Assembly (NCBI RefSeq): GCF_000948985.2
Contig: NZ_CP059734.1
Location: 868,001-932,000 of the forward strand
Source: Thalassomonas viridans
GTDB taxonomy: Bacteria; Pseudomonadota; Gammaproteobacteria; Enterobacterales; Alteromonadaceae
Length of the DNA stretch: 64,000 nt
Direction: 5' to 3'
Shown here: positions 53,612-63,400 of the stretch, one piece after another
Position numbering within the stretch: the first letter of the stretch is position 1
Layout of the letters: each line of letters begins with the position of its first letter
Position numbers and translations under genes: made by a program
The notes under the pieces: model-generated
Told to the model about the DNA's origin: nothing
What the model saw: the letters and a program-made list of their open reading frames with translations, nothing else
Database searches by the model: none

Positions 53612-53639
53612 CAAGCAATATTTATTATAAGGAAATAAT

Positions 53640-55910
53640 ATGAACAATTTATGTCGATACCGAATATTCGGACAGGTAAACTGTTTGGTGTTATGCATTA
53701 TCATGCTGACAATTATATTGACGAGTACACCCGGCTATGCAGACGAGCATAGGCCGGTGATGAATAAGGCATTGGATATGTATCCGGATCTGGCGGTCAG
53801 CTCGACCGTCAGCATAGCGGATCATCTCAGTCCCGCATCTGACGATTATTCCAGAGTTTGTCAGACCCAGGGGGGGCAATGCGGCACTTTCGATGACGAC
53901 CAGGGAGTTCGCCAACAGTGCGACTCTTGCGGCACAAATGAAATATGCAGTAACAATAGCTGTGTGCCGGAAGACCCCGTACAAATCGGTGCGGTATGTG
54001 CCGCTGCAGGAGCTCAATGCGGTGTGGTACGCGATGGGGCTGGCAACACGCTAAGTTGCGGCAGTTGCGGTTCGGGAGAAACCTGTTCAAATAACCGTTG
54101 CGAAGCCAGCTGTAGCCTGGATCAGATCGACAATGGCCCGTTAACCGATCTTTTTGCCTATGTGCCTTTGCAGTTTGCTTTTGAAGATCTTTCCAACAAC
54201 AGTCACCGACTCGACACCCGTTTGTTCACCCGTGAAGAGAGTGGCGCCTTTCCGTTTGAAAGCAGCGTTGACCTGACACATAAGAGTCATAGTCTTGACT
54301 TTTCGGGCAAACGTCCCGGCGAGCAAATGACCCTATCTTTTAAAATGATCCCGCAGAGCCAGGAGCAAAACGCACAGGTGATGGCCGGCGAGGGCATCAG
54401 CATAGAAAACCAGGCCGGTGCGATAAAAATGACCTTTGCTACAGCCGACAGTGAAGTAAGCCTGCTAAATGATGCCAGCGTATTAAAGCATCGAAGTTGT
54501 AATCAAGTGGTTGTTCAGGTTAGCGACAATGCTATTAAGAGTTTCGTTAACGGAAAAATGACTCAAATGCCTGTAGATACGGCGTCTTTGACCGGATTAA
54601 GCGAATCTCTCAATATTGGCCCTTATCCGGGTAAGGTTTGGGATGTCAGGATTTTTGATAAAGCGCTCAGTCGGGAAGAGATTGCCGACTTAGGACAGGA
54701 TTGTGACGATGCGAAGACTAAACCTTTACCGGATAGTGAATTTCCTCATTATTTGTGCGGGGTTTACAAATGTATCTTTTGGCCTGAAGATGCTACTGAC
54801 ACTACGCAGGAAAGCTTTGAATACCAGCTGGACGCCCATGACATGGTTTGGGAGCATAATGTGATGGCCACGGGCATGTACCGTCATGGCCAACTGTGTC
54901 AGCAGTATGCCAAACCCAGAGATCTTTTACTAAAAGACGGTTATAGAAAGTCTTGGGTTCGCAAGTTTAATTTTCAGAAACCATGGGGACAGTATGTGTT
55001 GCACGAAAATTTTCATGCCTATCAGCAGCGTACCGGTGGAACAACTAAGTTCCTGGCTGAGTCAAGCGCGTCTTGGGCTGCGTATTCGATGAAGCCGGAT
55101 GTTAAAGACTCTCTGCTAGGCATGTATACCTTACAGCCTCACTTGCCGCTGTGGACCACGCAAGGTTCGAAGTTTGAAGATGGTATTGTCGATATTGGCA
55201 AAGGCGGGCACCAGTATGGCGCCAGCATTTTTGAATATTATATTACCCGTCATGTACTGGCGGAGAATGTAATCGGTAAAGTCTTTAACCGCAAGATCCT
55301 GGAACTTGCGCCATTAAGCGGTAAACCCGCGGAAGCATTCTATAATATCTTGAAAAATGCCGGCTTTGATATGCGTGAAATCTTTAGCGATTTTGCCGCG
55401 CGGGTGACGACCTGGGATATGGAGAATAGCGAGCATTTTTTAATTTCAGAACGTGCTTCATTTAATCGTCTGAAGAAGAAAAACGACAAAGCCAATAATC
55501 CTTTTCCCATTGAAGAAGTGGATAATAAAATAGCTGAGTTTTACGATGTTGGCGGCACAGGAGAACAATGGCAGACCGTGCCTGCTCGCTATAAAATAGG
55601 CGCCTGGGCTTATAACGCTTATCAGGTGGATGTAACCAGCGACACCGAGTATGACGTGGCCATTAATTCTGCGGTAACCAACCCCGAATATGCTGAATTT
55701 AGGGCACAGGTAGTGATTTATAATGAGCAAAGCGGTCAGCGTAGCTATCATAAGTTACCTGTTACCGATGCCGGTGTTCCTTCGGTGATTCGAGTATCTG
55801 CCAGCAGCGGTGATAAGTTATATTTAGTGGTTTCAAGCACTCCCGCTACTCGATTTAAGGGGTTTGAAGCCTTTAGCTATGATTATAAAATTACCCCTGT
55901 GTTATTTTAA
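53640..55910 (+). CDS. Secreted LamG-containing putative zinc metalloprotease (HENFH)
   Basis: A 756-residue exported protein (signal peptide to about residue 34). Two Cys-rich repeats follow (74-108 and 120-154; each has a QCG start and a GSCGSGETCSNNRC-like end). Residues 170-355 are a LamG-like fold ending VWDVRIFDKALSREEIADL. Residues 365-640 contain H455-E-N-F-H459 followed by E474 in FLAESSASW, a HExxH-x14-E gluzincin-like zinc site resembling the DUF6055 group. A C-terminal beta domain (650-756) completes it. A protease acting on extracellular matrix or glycoprotein is inferred. It is co-transcribed with the esterase gene and followed by a strong terminator. Confidence 0.75.
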   Translation: MNNLCRYRIFGQVNCLVLCIIMLTIILTSTPGYADEHRPVMNKALDMYPDLAVSSTVSIADHLSPASDDYSRVCQTQGGQCGTFDDDQGVRQQCDSCGTNEICSNNSCVPEDPVQIGAVCAAAGAQCGVVRDGAGNTLSCGSCGSGETCSNNRCEASCSLDQIDNGPLTDLFAYVPLQFAFEDLSNNSHRLDTRLFTREESGAFPFESSVDLTHKSHSLDFSGKRPGEQMTLSFKMIPQSQEQNAQVMAGEGISIENQAGAIKMTFATADSEVSLLNDASVLKHRSCNQVVVQVSDNAIKSFVNGKMTQMPVDTASLTGLSESLNIGPYPGKVWDVRIFDKALSREEIADLGQDCDDAKTKPLPDSEFPHYLCGVYKCIFWPEDATDTTQESFEYQLDAHDMVWEHNVMATGMYRHGQLCQQYAKPRDLLLKDGYRKSWVRKFNFQKPWGQYVLHENFHAYQQRTGGTTKFLAESSASWAAYSMKPDVKDSLLGMYTLQPHLPLWTTQGSKFEDGIVDIGKGGHQYGASIFEYYITRHVLAENVIGKVFNRKILELAPLSGKPAEAFYNILKNAGFDMREIFSDFAARVTTWDMENSEHFLISERASFNRLKKKNDKANNPFPIEEVDNKIAEFYDVGGTGEQWQTVPARYKIGAWAYNAYQVDVTSDTEYDVAINSAVTNPEYAEFRAQVVIYNEQSGQRSYHKLPVTDAGVPSVIRVSASSGDKLYLVVSSTPATRFKGFEAFSYDYKITPVLF

Positions 55911-55951
55911 TCCTTATTAACCGGCAGTTTCGGTTAAAGTGAAGTCAAGCC

Positions 55952-55988
55952 AAACGACAAACCAGTATTACCGGCTTGTCGTTTTTTT
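55952..55988 (+). terminator. Rho-independent terminator
   Basis: AAACGACAA and TTGTCGTTT form a 9-bp stem with a run of seven T at the end, 42 bp after the metalloprotease stop. A typical strong terminator for the 51737-55910 operon. Confidence 0.85.
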
Positions 55989-56176
55989 CGCTTTGCCTTG
56001 TTACAGGCTGTCGGGAAGATAGTATGAGGCTTATCGCATTGTTCATAAAAGCCCGGCGGGCAGCACGACGTGCTATTACTGGGATGGTTCGAATGGCAGG
56101 CCTTGCTGTTGAATGAACTTACCTATAGTTTCAGTGGAAGTATGGACCGTTAAACAGCCTAATTCTCATCGAAAAT

Positions 56177-56335
56177 TTAATAAACCAACTTTGTGTTTGA
56201 TGATAGGGTTGTTAGTATGAATCATGAGAGTTATCTTTTTGTTTAATTTAAAGATTCGACACCTTTAATCAAAGTTGGTAACTCTCATCTTTTCAAATAG
56301 ATGTGTCAGATCTAGTTTGATCTAATTCACATAAT
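56177..56335 (-). mobile_element. IS481 left-end remnant
   Basis: The sequence matches, in reverse orientation, the region 63745-63905 at the right edge of the window, including the upstream GTAACTCTCAT and AAGATTCGACACC blocks and the first codons HTNNPIIKHKVG. It is a terminal scrap with the transposase gene lost. Confidence 0.75.
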
Positions 56336-56449
56336 TATTTACAGCCTACCTTAAAACTGTTTTGTCGGAGTTTCACCAGATAACATTTCACATGAAACTC
56401 TATTTAAACAGATAAATTGTATTCTATATTTATGTTTTACTTCTATTAT

Positions 56450-57073
56450 TTACTTTTTGCTTGGTGTTGCCTGGTTTGTAGAATTCATTACGATAACAAC
56501 TGGATTTTTATTGCCTTCTTCGATCTGTCTAGCTATATCGGCATTTTTGACTGTCATGTCTTGTTCACTGATGTCGTTATTCTCCAAATATAGAAGCGCA
56601 GCTTTGGTCAGTAAGAAATTCCAGTAATGAACTTCACTTGCATCTTCTTTGTTTTGTACATCTTTCCATAGCTCTACAGCACCTTTATTCTTGTCCTTAA
56701 TCAATTGAGCTATAGTAGCGGCCTCATCTTGATTCCAATCTGTATTCAGAATTCTTTCTTTAAGAGAGGTATAACTTTGCTGTTCGTTATTAGACCATCC
56801 TTGTAAATCTATGCGGACGCCGGCTACTATAAGTGTTGAATTATTTTCACTATTTTCCACTTGTTCCTTATTTAAGTGAACTTGTTTGCAACTATTGCAG
56901 CCAACGTAGTTAATTGGATTTGTCATAAGACTGGTGTCTTGGGCAGGCACTGAAAAGTTGGTATTGGTATTGCTATTGCATAGCTTACATGAGTGGGCAT
57001 TATGTGAATCATTCCCGTGCACATTACTCTTATTCGCGATATTTGTTGAACCAGTTAAACTATCAGTGCTCAT
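56450..57073 (-). CDS. Uncharacterised protein with two CxxC motifs, possible effector
   Basis: A 207-residue protein with GGAG before ATG 57073. Residues 1-80 are Asn/Ser/His-rich and disordered, with CKLC (29-32) and CNSC (59-62) that could bind one zinc. Residues 85-190 are helical (QSYTSLKERILNTDWNQDEA, NFLLTKAALLYLENNDI). There is no signal peptide. No family recognised. It stands alone, and its Asn-rich start resembles the other effector candidates. Confidence 0.5.
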   Translation of the reverse strand: MSTDSLTGSTNIANKSNVHGNDSHNAHSCKLCNSNTNTNFSVPAQDTSLMTNPINYVGCNSCKQVHLNKEQVENSENNSTLIVAGVRIDLQGWSNNEQQSYTSLKERILNTDWNQDEAATIAQLIKDKNKGAVELWKDVQNKEDASEVHYWNFLLTKAALLYLENNDISEQDMTVKNADIARQIEEGNKNPVVIVMNSTNQATPSKK

Positions 57074-57176
57074 AAAAATTCTCCGGTATTACGATTGATT
57101 AGCTTTACTATTACTTCACAGGTGATAGTAAAGATGCTATGTAGTGAGCCGTATAGGTTCTATCTTTTTGCCGCTG

Positions 57177-57221
57177 GCCATACCTAATAAGAGGAAATAA
57201 AACTAGTTTATTAGATATGGC
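57177..57221. other. Long hairpin between minus-strand genes
   Basis: GCCATACCTAATAA pairs with TTATTAGATATGGC over 14 bp with one mismatch, around a 17-nt loop. It lies between 57073 and 57289. With no T-run it is more likely an mRNA-processing or protein-binding site than a terminator. Confidence 0.45.
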
Positions 57222-57288
57222 AGGGAGCATTAGATTGACAAAACTTTTTGGCTCTTGATCTTTCATTAGATTGTTTTTACTGACAGTA

Positions 57289-57786
57289 CTAATTACTGGT
57301 TTTTACCGCATCGGTTGAATAGGAAGCATCAGGCATTGTCGGCTCTGGTTTTGATGTTATCTTGTTTGGTTCTGCAAGCTTGCTGTTCATATCGGCCGGG
57401 GCCGGCGCGCCAATAGGGGGTTCTACAACCAGGAACCCCGGGCCGTTGAGCTGGTAATATGTACCATCAAAATAGAAATAATGCTCTCCCCCTAAATTAA
57501 AATTGAGGTGATTATGCGGCAAGTTGCTGATCCTGGCGCCGATAGGCGCTTTTACGACAACAAATCCGGATGGAGATGCCTGGTAAAAAATTCCGTCATT
57601 AAAATAATAGATAAACCCGTAAACCCGCAGTTTTTCATGGCCTGGCGGCAACATTTTTACATGGTGACCCACGCGTAGGTTTTCTGCATGAAGAGGCGCT
57701 GGCACATGGTGCGTATTTGCCTGTGTGAGAAATGAAAGCAACACCAGCGGGAGGAGCGTAAATAGTAAAGTGATTATTTTTTTCAT
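57289..57786 (-). CDS. Secreted DUF6515-like protein
   Basis: 165 residues from ATG 57786. A signal peptide (MKKIITLLFTLLPLVLLSFL, cut near TQA) is followed by two repeats of the kind YYFNDGIFYQASPSGFVVVK-APIGA and YYFDGTYYQLNGPGFLVVEP-PIGA, the DUF6515 pattern (G-x-YY...G-[FY]-VVV-x-P-[IV]-GA). These are exported proteins of unknown function. The C-terminus is Pro/Lys-rich and disordered. GAAGAG lies before the chosen start; longer starts up to 57852 would spoil the signal peptide. Confidence 0.75.
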   Translation of the reverse strand: MKKIITLLFTLLPLVLLSFLTQANTHHVPAPLHAENLRVGHHVKMLPPGHEKLRVYGFIYYFNDGIFYQASPSGFVVVKAPIGARISNLPHNHLNFNLGGEHYFYFDGTYYQLNGPGFLVVEPPIGAPAPADMNSKLAEPNKITSKPEPTMPDASYSTDAVKTSN

Positions 57787-57874
57787 TATAAAACTCTTCA
57801 TGTTTGTATTAAAAAAGCACTGGTTGCGGGTAATGGTTTGATGGTTACCCATAACTATGTTGAAGTTATAGTAA

Positions 57875-58345
57875 TTAAGACACTGATTTCTTATTGTTGT
57901 TTGCTTGTTGCCAACGTCCGTTTTTTATTTGCTTAAATTTATGAACTTTATCACTTTTTCGCCGTTTTAATTGCTGCCGCTTTTTACGCATTAGTTTATT
58001 TGCTGCTTTTCCTGCAGCAGTGGAAGCGCCTTTAGCGTTGGGGCGTTTTATATCGACACCCGGTACTCCTAGCGCTAAACTCTGCTGTTCAAGAATATAT
58101 TTTTGTCCTGCGCTAAGACGCTCCCAGGGGCGAAAGTTCAAAGCAGCGAAGGTATGAGGATGAAGGCGGCTTTTCTGTTGATTCAATGGTGAGACATGGA
58201 GCTTTGGCGGGGGACGCCCCCCCTGAGTGGGATCTTGTCTTAAATCGTGGCGAACTCCTTCACCTTCACGCCTGTTGCTCACGGCCGTATCATGCGAAAC
58301 GATTTTTGAATTTAGTGCTGCTTTGGGTTGGTTGATATTATCCAT
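57875..58345 (-). CDS. Uncharacterised basic protein downstream of motB
   Basis: 156 residues from ATG 58345. Residues 1-65 are disordered and polar. Residues 68-95 (FAALNFRPWERLSAGQKYIL) look folded, and the C-terminus is very basic (KLMRKKRQQLKRRKSDKVHK). It starts 63 bp after motB on the same strand and may be in that operon. A nucleic-acid or membrane-surface binding role is possible; no family recognised. Confidence 0.5.
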   Translation of the reverse strand: MDNINQPKAALNSKIVSHDTAVSNRREGEGVRHDLRQDPTQGGRPPPKLHVSPLNQQKSRLHPHTFAALNFRPWERLSAGQKYILEQQSLALGVPGVDIKRPNAKGASTAAGKAANKLMRKKRQQLKRRKSDKVHKFKQIKNGRWQQANNNKKSVS

Positions 58346-58407
58346 AAAAAAATAAATCACTTTTATTTAACATGATGCACCTTGATGGCGATTCTTCATC
58401 GAGGTAT

Positions 58408-59211
58408 TTAAAGCCTGGAGCGGGCCTTGACCATTGCTTGGTACACCTCTTTATTTAGTACTATGATCGCAATCCGGCGGTTAATCGGAGCATCGGGGTG
58501 TGCAGCATCGTAGGGCAAAGAATCGCCCATGCCGACAATCTCCGCAATTCTTTCCGGTTTTAGGCCTGCTTTGAGCAGGGATTGTCGCGCGCTATCGGCT
58601 CGGTTTACCGAGAGGGTCCAGTTATCTTTAGCATAGCCTTTTGGGTATGCCAAGCTGTCGGTATGGCCACTTATACTAATATGTTGTTCGGTTTCGTTCA
58701 GTAAAGGGGCAAGCTCTGTCAGTATTTGACTGGATGCAGATGTTAATTGACTATCGCCCAAGGTGAACATGGCTTGGTTGACTGAATCCATAATTTGAAT
58801 TTTAAGACCTAAAGCGTGTGTTGATAATACAACTTCTTTTGAATATTTCTGCAGCGCGGGGCTTTGCTTAATTTTCTCAATTAGTACATCAATCGGGGTT
58901 GGTTTGTCTAATTCTACGGGGGCTGGCTCCACGGGAGGAGGTAATTGCTTTGGTGGCGTTGATATTGGCTCTTGTTCCGGCTCCTGCGTTTGTTTCTTTA
59001 TTTCGTCAGTTGTATCAAGGGGCATTTTTACCGTTTCCACGTTTTCTGTGTTCGAAAAATATTGGGCAACCAATGCTCTTTTCTCTTCATCGATTATCGC
59101 GGTCATCCATAGGATCATAAATACAGCCATCATTGCCATAGCAAAATCGGCAAATGCTATTTTCCAGCCACCGGAGTTATGTGAGTCAAGAATGTTATTG
59201 ATGCGTCTCAT
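58408..59211 (-). CDS. motB: Flagellar motor stator protein MotB
   Basis: A 267-residue protein. A single N-terminal membrane helix with the conserved proton/sodium-binding Asp (WKIAFADFAMAMMAVFMILW, D22) is followed by a Pro/Glu-rich linker (75-115) and an OmpA-like peptidoglycan-binding domain (150-255: ISISGHTDSLAYPKGY, NWTLSVNRADSARQSLLKAG, NRRIAIIVLN). Together with MotA it forms the ion channel that drives rotation. Its ATG overlaps the motA stop by 4 bp. No other flagellar gene is in the window. It resembles lateral-flagellar LafU types as well as polar MotB. Confidence 0.9.
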   Translation of the reverse strand: MRRINNILDSHNSGGWKIAFADFAMAMMAVFMILWMTAIIDEEKRALVAQYFSNTENVETVKMPLDTTDEIKKQTQEPEQEPISTPPKQLPPPVEPAPVELDKPTPIDVLIEKIKQSPALQKYSKEVVLSTHALGLKIQIMDSVNQAMFTLGDSQLTSASSQILTELAPLLNETEQHISISGHTDSLAYPKGYAKDNWTLSVNRADSARQSLLKAGLKPERIAEIVGMGDSLPYDAAHPDAPINRRIAIIVLNKEVYQAMVKARSRL

Positions 59212-60065
59212 GATACAGACACCTGTGTGAGTTTTTGTACCCTTTTAAAGCTAGGGCGGTCGGTACTAAAAAGTGTTTTTCGGCCGAACTCAATGGCTAA
59301 TTTGGGAGGAATACCGCTGACAGTAGCAATTAACGTAGCTTTACAGGCATCGAATAGCTTAATTTCTTCCAATGCTCTATAAGCAAGCGCACTGCTTAGC
59401 GGACCTATTATCCCATAGCTCAGCAGTAACCCTATGAAGGTGCCAACTAATGCCGCCGCTACTTGCTGCCCCAAAACCTGAGGATCTCCCCCGAGAGAGC
59501 CCATCGCTGTGACAATACCTAATATGGCCGATAAAATACCAAATCCGGGTAAGTAGTCGGCAATTTTATTGAGTGCGGCAGCAGGCATGGATAGTTCCTG
59601 AAGGCGGCTTTCTATTTCTATATCAATGAGAGCTGCTATATCTTTAGTGCTCATTTTACCGGTAGAAATAATACGAAAATAATCAATGATAAAATTGGTT
59701 AGGCAAATATCAGCTAATATTGCCGGATACTGCTTAAAAAATTCGCTTTGTTTGGGGGCATTGATGTGCTTACTCAATGCCTGCGCACCATCATTTTTTA
59801 AACTTTCCAACAGCATATACATAAGCCCTAACACTTCTAGTGGGTCAACCGGCTCATATTTTTTGGGAGATATAAAAGTGACGATGTTGCCGTAAACCGC
59901 TTTGATGATATGCCGGGGGTTTGCAATGATAAATGCCCCTACGGCGGAGCCAACAATCATCGCGATTTCAAACGGCTGCCATAATGCGGTCAGGTTACCG
60001 TGCATGAATTTGTATCCGCCAAAAAGGCTTACGACTAATAAAATAATACCACCGATAAATGCCAT
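59208..60065 (-). CDS. motA: Flagellar motor stator protein MotA
   Basis: A 285-residue protein with four membrane helices: ILLVVSLFGGYKFM, WQPFEIAMIVGSAVGAFIIA, and the pair YLPGFGILSAILGIVTAMGSL and VAAALVGTFIGLLLSYGIIGPL. The cytoplasmic loop carries the charged residues that touch FliG (SRLQELSMPA region). The conserved Pro in the third helix is present. GGAG precedes ATG 60065; GTG 60068 is the alternative. Coupled to motB. The divergent gene is the second sensor kinase. Confidence 0.92.
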   Translation of the reverse strand: MAFIGGIILLVVSLFGGYKFMHGNLTALWQPFEIAMIVGSAVGAFIIANPRHIIKAVYGNIVTFISPKKYEPVDPLEVLGLMYMLLESLKNDGAQALSKHINAPKQSEFFKQYPAILADICLTNFIIDYFRIISTGKMSTKDIAALIDIEIESRLQELSMPAAALNKIADYLPGFGILSAILGIVTAMGSLGGDPQVLGQQVAAALVGTFIGLLLSYGIIGPLSSALAYRALEEIKLFDACKATLIATVSGIPPKLAIEFGRKTLFSTDRPSFKRVQKLTQVSVS

Positions 60066-60068
60066 CAC

Positions 60069-60432
60069 TCCGCCTTAGTTTAATTTCAATGTGGATGATT
60101 AAATAATTGTCCAAGAACGACTTTGCCCGGGTAGCAATATGGACATGTCGTGTTTTATTGATATTTAGACACAGTGGTAAATATTGTGTTGCTGGAGAGT
60201 GAGGTTTTTAGTGTTGCTAATAAGGCGGCAGAGTTTTAGCGGCAGGAAGTTCGGTGAACTTACTCAAGCAAGTTGGCGTTTATGGAAGAGCAATATGAAC
60301 AAGAATCGACTTATTTGCTATTAATTATTAACTTCATTTTTAAATCTTTTGTTGACAATAAATAGTGTGTTTCAAGTTATTATGAGATTATTATTCAAAT
60401 AATTGATACTAATAGCTCCGGGAATTTGATTG
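60069..60432. other. Divergent promoter region motA / sensor kinase 2
   Basis: About 360 bases without a gene, AT-rich on the right (60340-60410). Promoters for the stator operon and kinase 2 should both be here. Confidence 0.5.
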
Positions 60433-63400
60433 ATGAAATTTTTTTATTCATGTGCTGTTTTCTTGTTCCATTTGCTTTATAGCTGTTGCTCGCAAGCGGC
60501 ATTTAATAAAGATCTTTTTGCTCCTATTATTTATTCTGTTGATGCCAACTCTCGTTTGGAAAATAAAGAAGTTCGTGAGATTGCACAGGATGAAGCTGGA
60601 TTTCTTTGGGTTGGAACCCGGGGCGGGCTGTTTCGCTATGATGGCTATGAGTATCAAAAGGTTGATTCTCCTGATAATAGTGTTGATTTCTCCAACATAT
60701 ATGTTCGTTCAATGTTGGTTGATAAGAATGTCTTGTGGGTCGGAACCATGTCGGATGGACTATTTCAGTTGGATTTAACTACTTATGAAATAAAGCACTA
60801 TCGTCATGACAATCAGCAGTTGGGTTCGATTAGCGGCAACCAGGTTAACGATTTGGCTTTGGATAAAGATGGTAATCTTTGGGTGGGCACCAGTTTTGGT
60901 TTAGATCTGTTTAAGCGCAAGGAACAAACATTTTTGCATTATCGTTCCAGCGAAGACTCTAAAGAGCGTTATTTTAACTATTTGCTTGATATTGAATTTG
61001 ATCATGAAAATACCTTGTGGTTGGCTACCGGTAAAGGGCTGGCAAAGTTTGATGAGAAAACATTATCTTTTCATCGGGTATTTATTAATGATGCCGTAGG
61101 TGACAATCATGGTGCGAAACAGCAACATTTACAGGGAGTGACGGTTCGAACAATTCATATTGCCGATGATGGCCGTATGTGGTTGGCTACTCAAAAGCAA
61201 GGGACTTATGTAGTTTCCATTGAAGATGGTCATATTCTTCGCCTTCCTATGGAAGATGCTGCGAAAGGAAAGATTAATACTGTCATTGCTCAACCAAATA
61301 AAAATGAGATATGGATTAGTGGTGCCGATGGTGTTGAAATAAGGGATGCGGCTACAGGAGCTATCTTAAAAGTTTTGCATGCAAACAGGCTTGATGCGTA
61401 TGGGTTAAATAGTAAAACAGTGTTTGCCATGTCAGTGTCTAAATCTGGATTGCTCTGGCTTGGGGTTTCTGGCTTTGGTTTGCAATACTATAATCCTAAC
61501 AATAATGCGATTAAACGTTTTGACACTTATTCGCCGACGTTGCAAGCAGTGTTTAGTCGTGTTATCGATAATGTCATTAAACTTTCGGAAGATAAAATCT
61601 TGCTGTTCTCCGGTGGGCAGCCCGAGCAGCTTAATTTGCAAACCGGTGAGGTTATTACGCTAAAATTGCCCTTTTCATCTAATCGGGGAAATATTGTAAG
61701 TGCTCTACAGCTTGATGAAAATAATCTCCTATTGGGAAGCGAAAGTGGGGAGATTATTCATTATCATTTTCCAAGTGGTACTAGTCAGAGGTTTCCACTG
61801 CCTGTTGTGGCAATAAAAAATGAAACTGTTCGGCATATGGTACAGGGGAAACCCGGCCAAGTTTGGGTGACTTTGGATAATCACCTCTTTCGCTTAGACT
61901 TGAAGACAATGGTGTTCGAACAAATAATGGATAGCCAGGGAAAACCTTTCCTTAACTTTATCCAGTACTTAATGTTTGATAAACAAGGGCGGTTATGGGT
62001 GGGAACCCCAAGTGGTGTCGGTGTGATAGAGCAGGATAGCAGCCATGTTGATATGTATAATACATGGAAGGGGACGGCTGGCACTTTGTCTGATAATTAC
62101 GTCACTCAAATTGTAGAGAATTATCAGGGAGAAATTTTACTGAATACGCGTGCCGGCCTCGATAAGTTGATAGACAAAACCGAGGGCGAAATGCGCTTTG
62201 TGCCTTTTGCCGAAGGATTACATAAAAAAAGTAAGAATGAAGAGAAGTTGTTACCTTTACCTGATGGAACTTACTGGTTTGGTGCATATTTTAAATTAGA
62301 TCCGCAGGGGAATCTCCTGGCTGAATACGATATTTCTGATGGTGTTTTAGTTGAAGGACCTAGCCGAGCGACACTACTGTTAAATCAAAAATATATATTG
62401 AATGTATCATCCTTTGGTATCTCAATTATTGATCCGGCTAAATTACATCACTGGAATCTTAAACCGCCTATTGTTATCAGTGAATTAGCGATTGGCAATA
62501 AACAGTCTTCTCTGTCCTTAAACGGTAAAGCTATTTATTTGTCACCAGATGATAATAAATTTTCTTTACGGTTTACGGCATTAGATCTTTCTTCTCCTGA
62601 GGATAACCGGTATCGTTATAAGCTGGAAGGTTATGAAGATACCTGGAATGAAACCCCTTCTGATATCAGGCAAGCAACATATACTTCATTGCCTCCCGGT
62701 ACTTATCAACTATTACTTGACGGAACAAATCGCGAAGGTCAATGGTCTGAATCTCCTCTAAAAGTTGAAGTGATTGTTGAACCTAAAATTTATCAGACCT
62801 TATGGTTTCAATTATTAACTATCCTGATTTTTTGTTGCTTTCTTTACTTATTTATTAATTGGCGTATCCGTATAGCCAAATCAATTGAGCGTCAAGTTTA
62901 CGAAAGAAAAGAAGCTATTCAAAGGGCAAAGATGATGGATGCGCTTATGGAAAAGAAAAATCAGTTGCTAGCTGATGTCTCTCATGAATTACGTACTCCT
63001 CTGACTGCGCTGCAATTAAGAATTGAAGCATTACAGCATAAGATGGAAGAAGATGTTGAAGCGTCTTATGACGGATTAATGAAAAAAGTTACTGATATTA
63101 ACCATCTTATCCATGATATTTATCAGTTATCCAAATCAGATATCGGTACCCTGAGCTTTGAGTTGAAACCTTATTCTTGCGTCGAGTTATTAAATGAGGT
63201 TGCCGAAGAGCTTGCTGGATTTGCTCATTTGCACGGCTTTAAATGGCAACAGCATATAGCTGTGTCGCCATTGTTACAGCTAAAAGTTGATAAAGAGAAG
63301 TTTACTCAAGTCTTACATAATTTAACTAATAATAGTGTTGCTTATACGGATGCGCCGGGTACTATTGCCTTAACTGTTGAAGTAAAAGGTGAATACTTGA

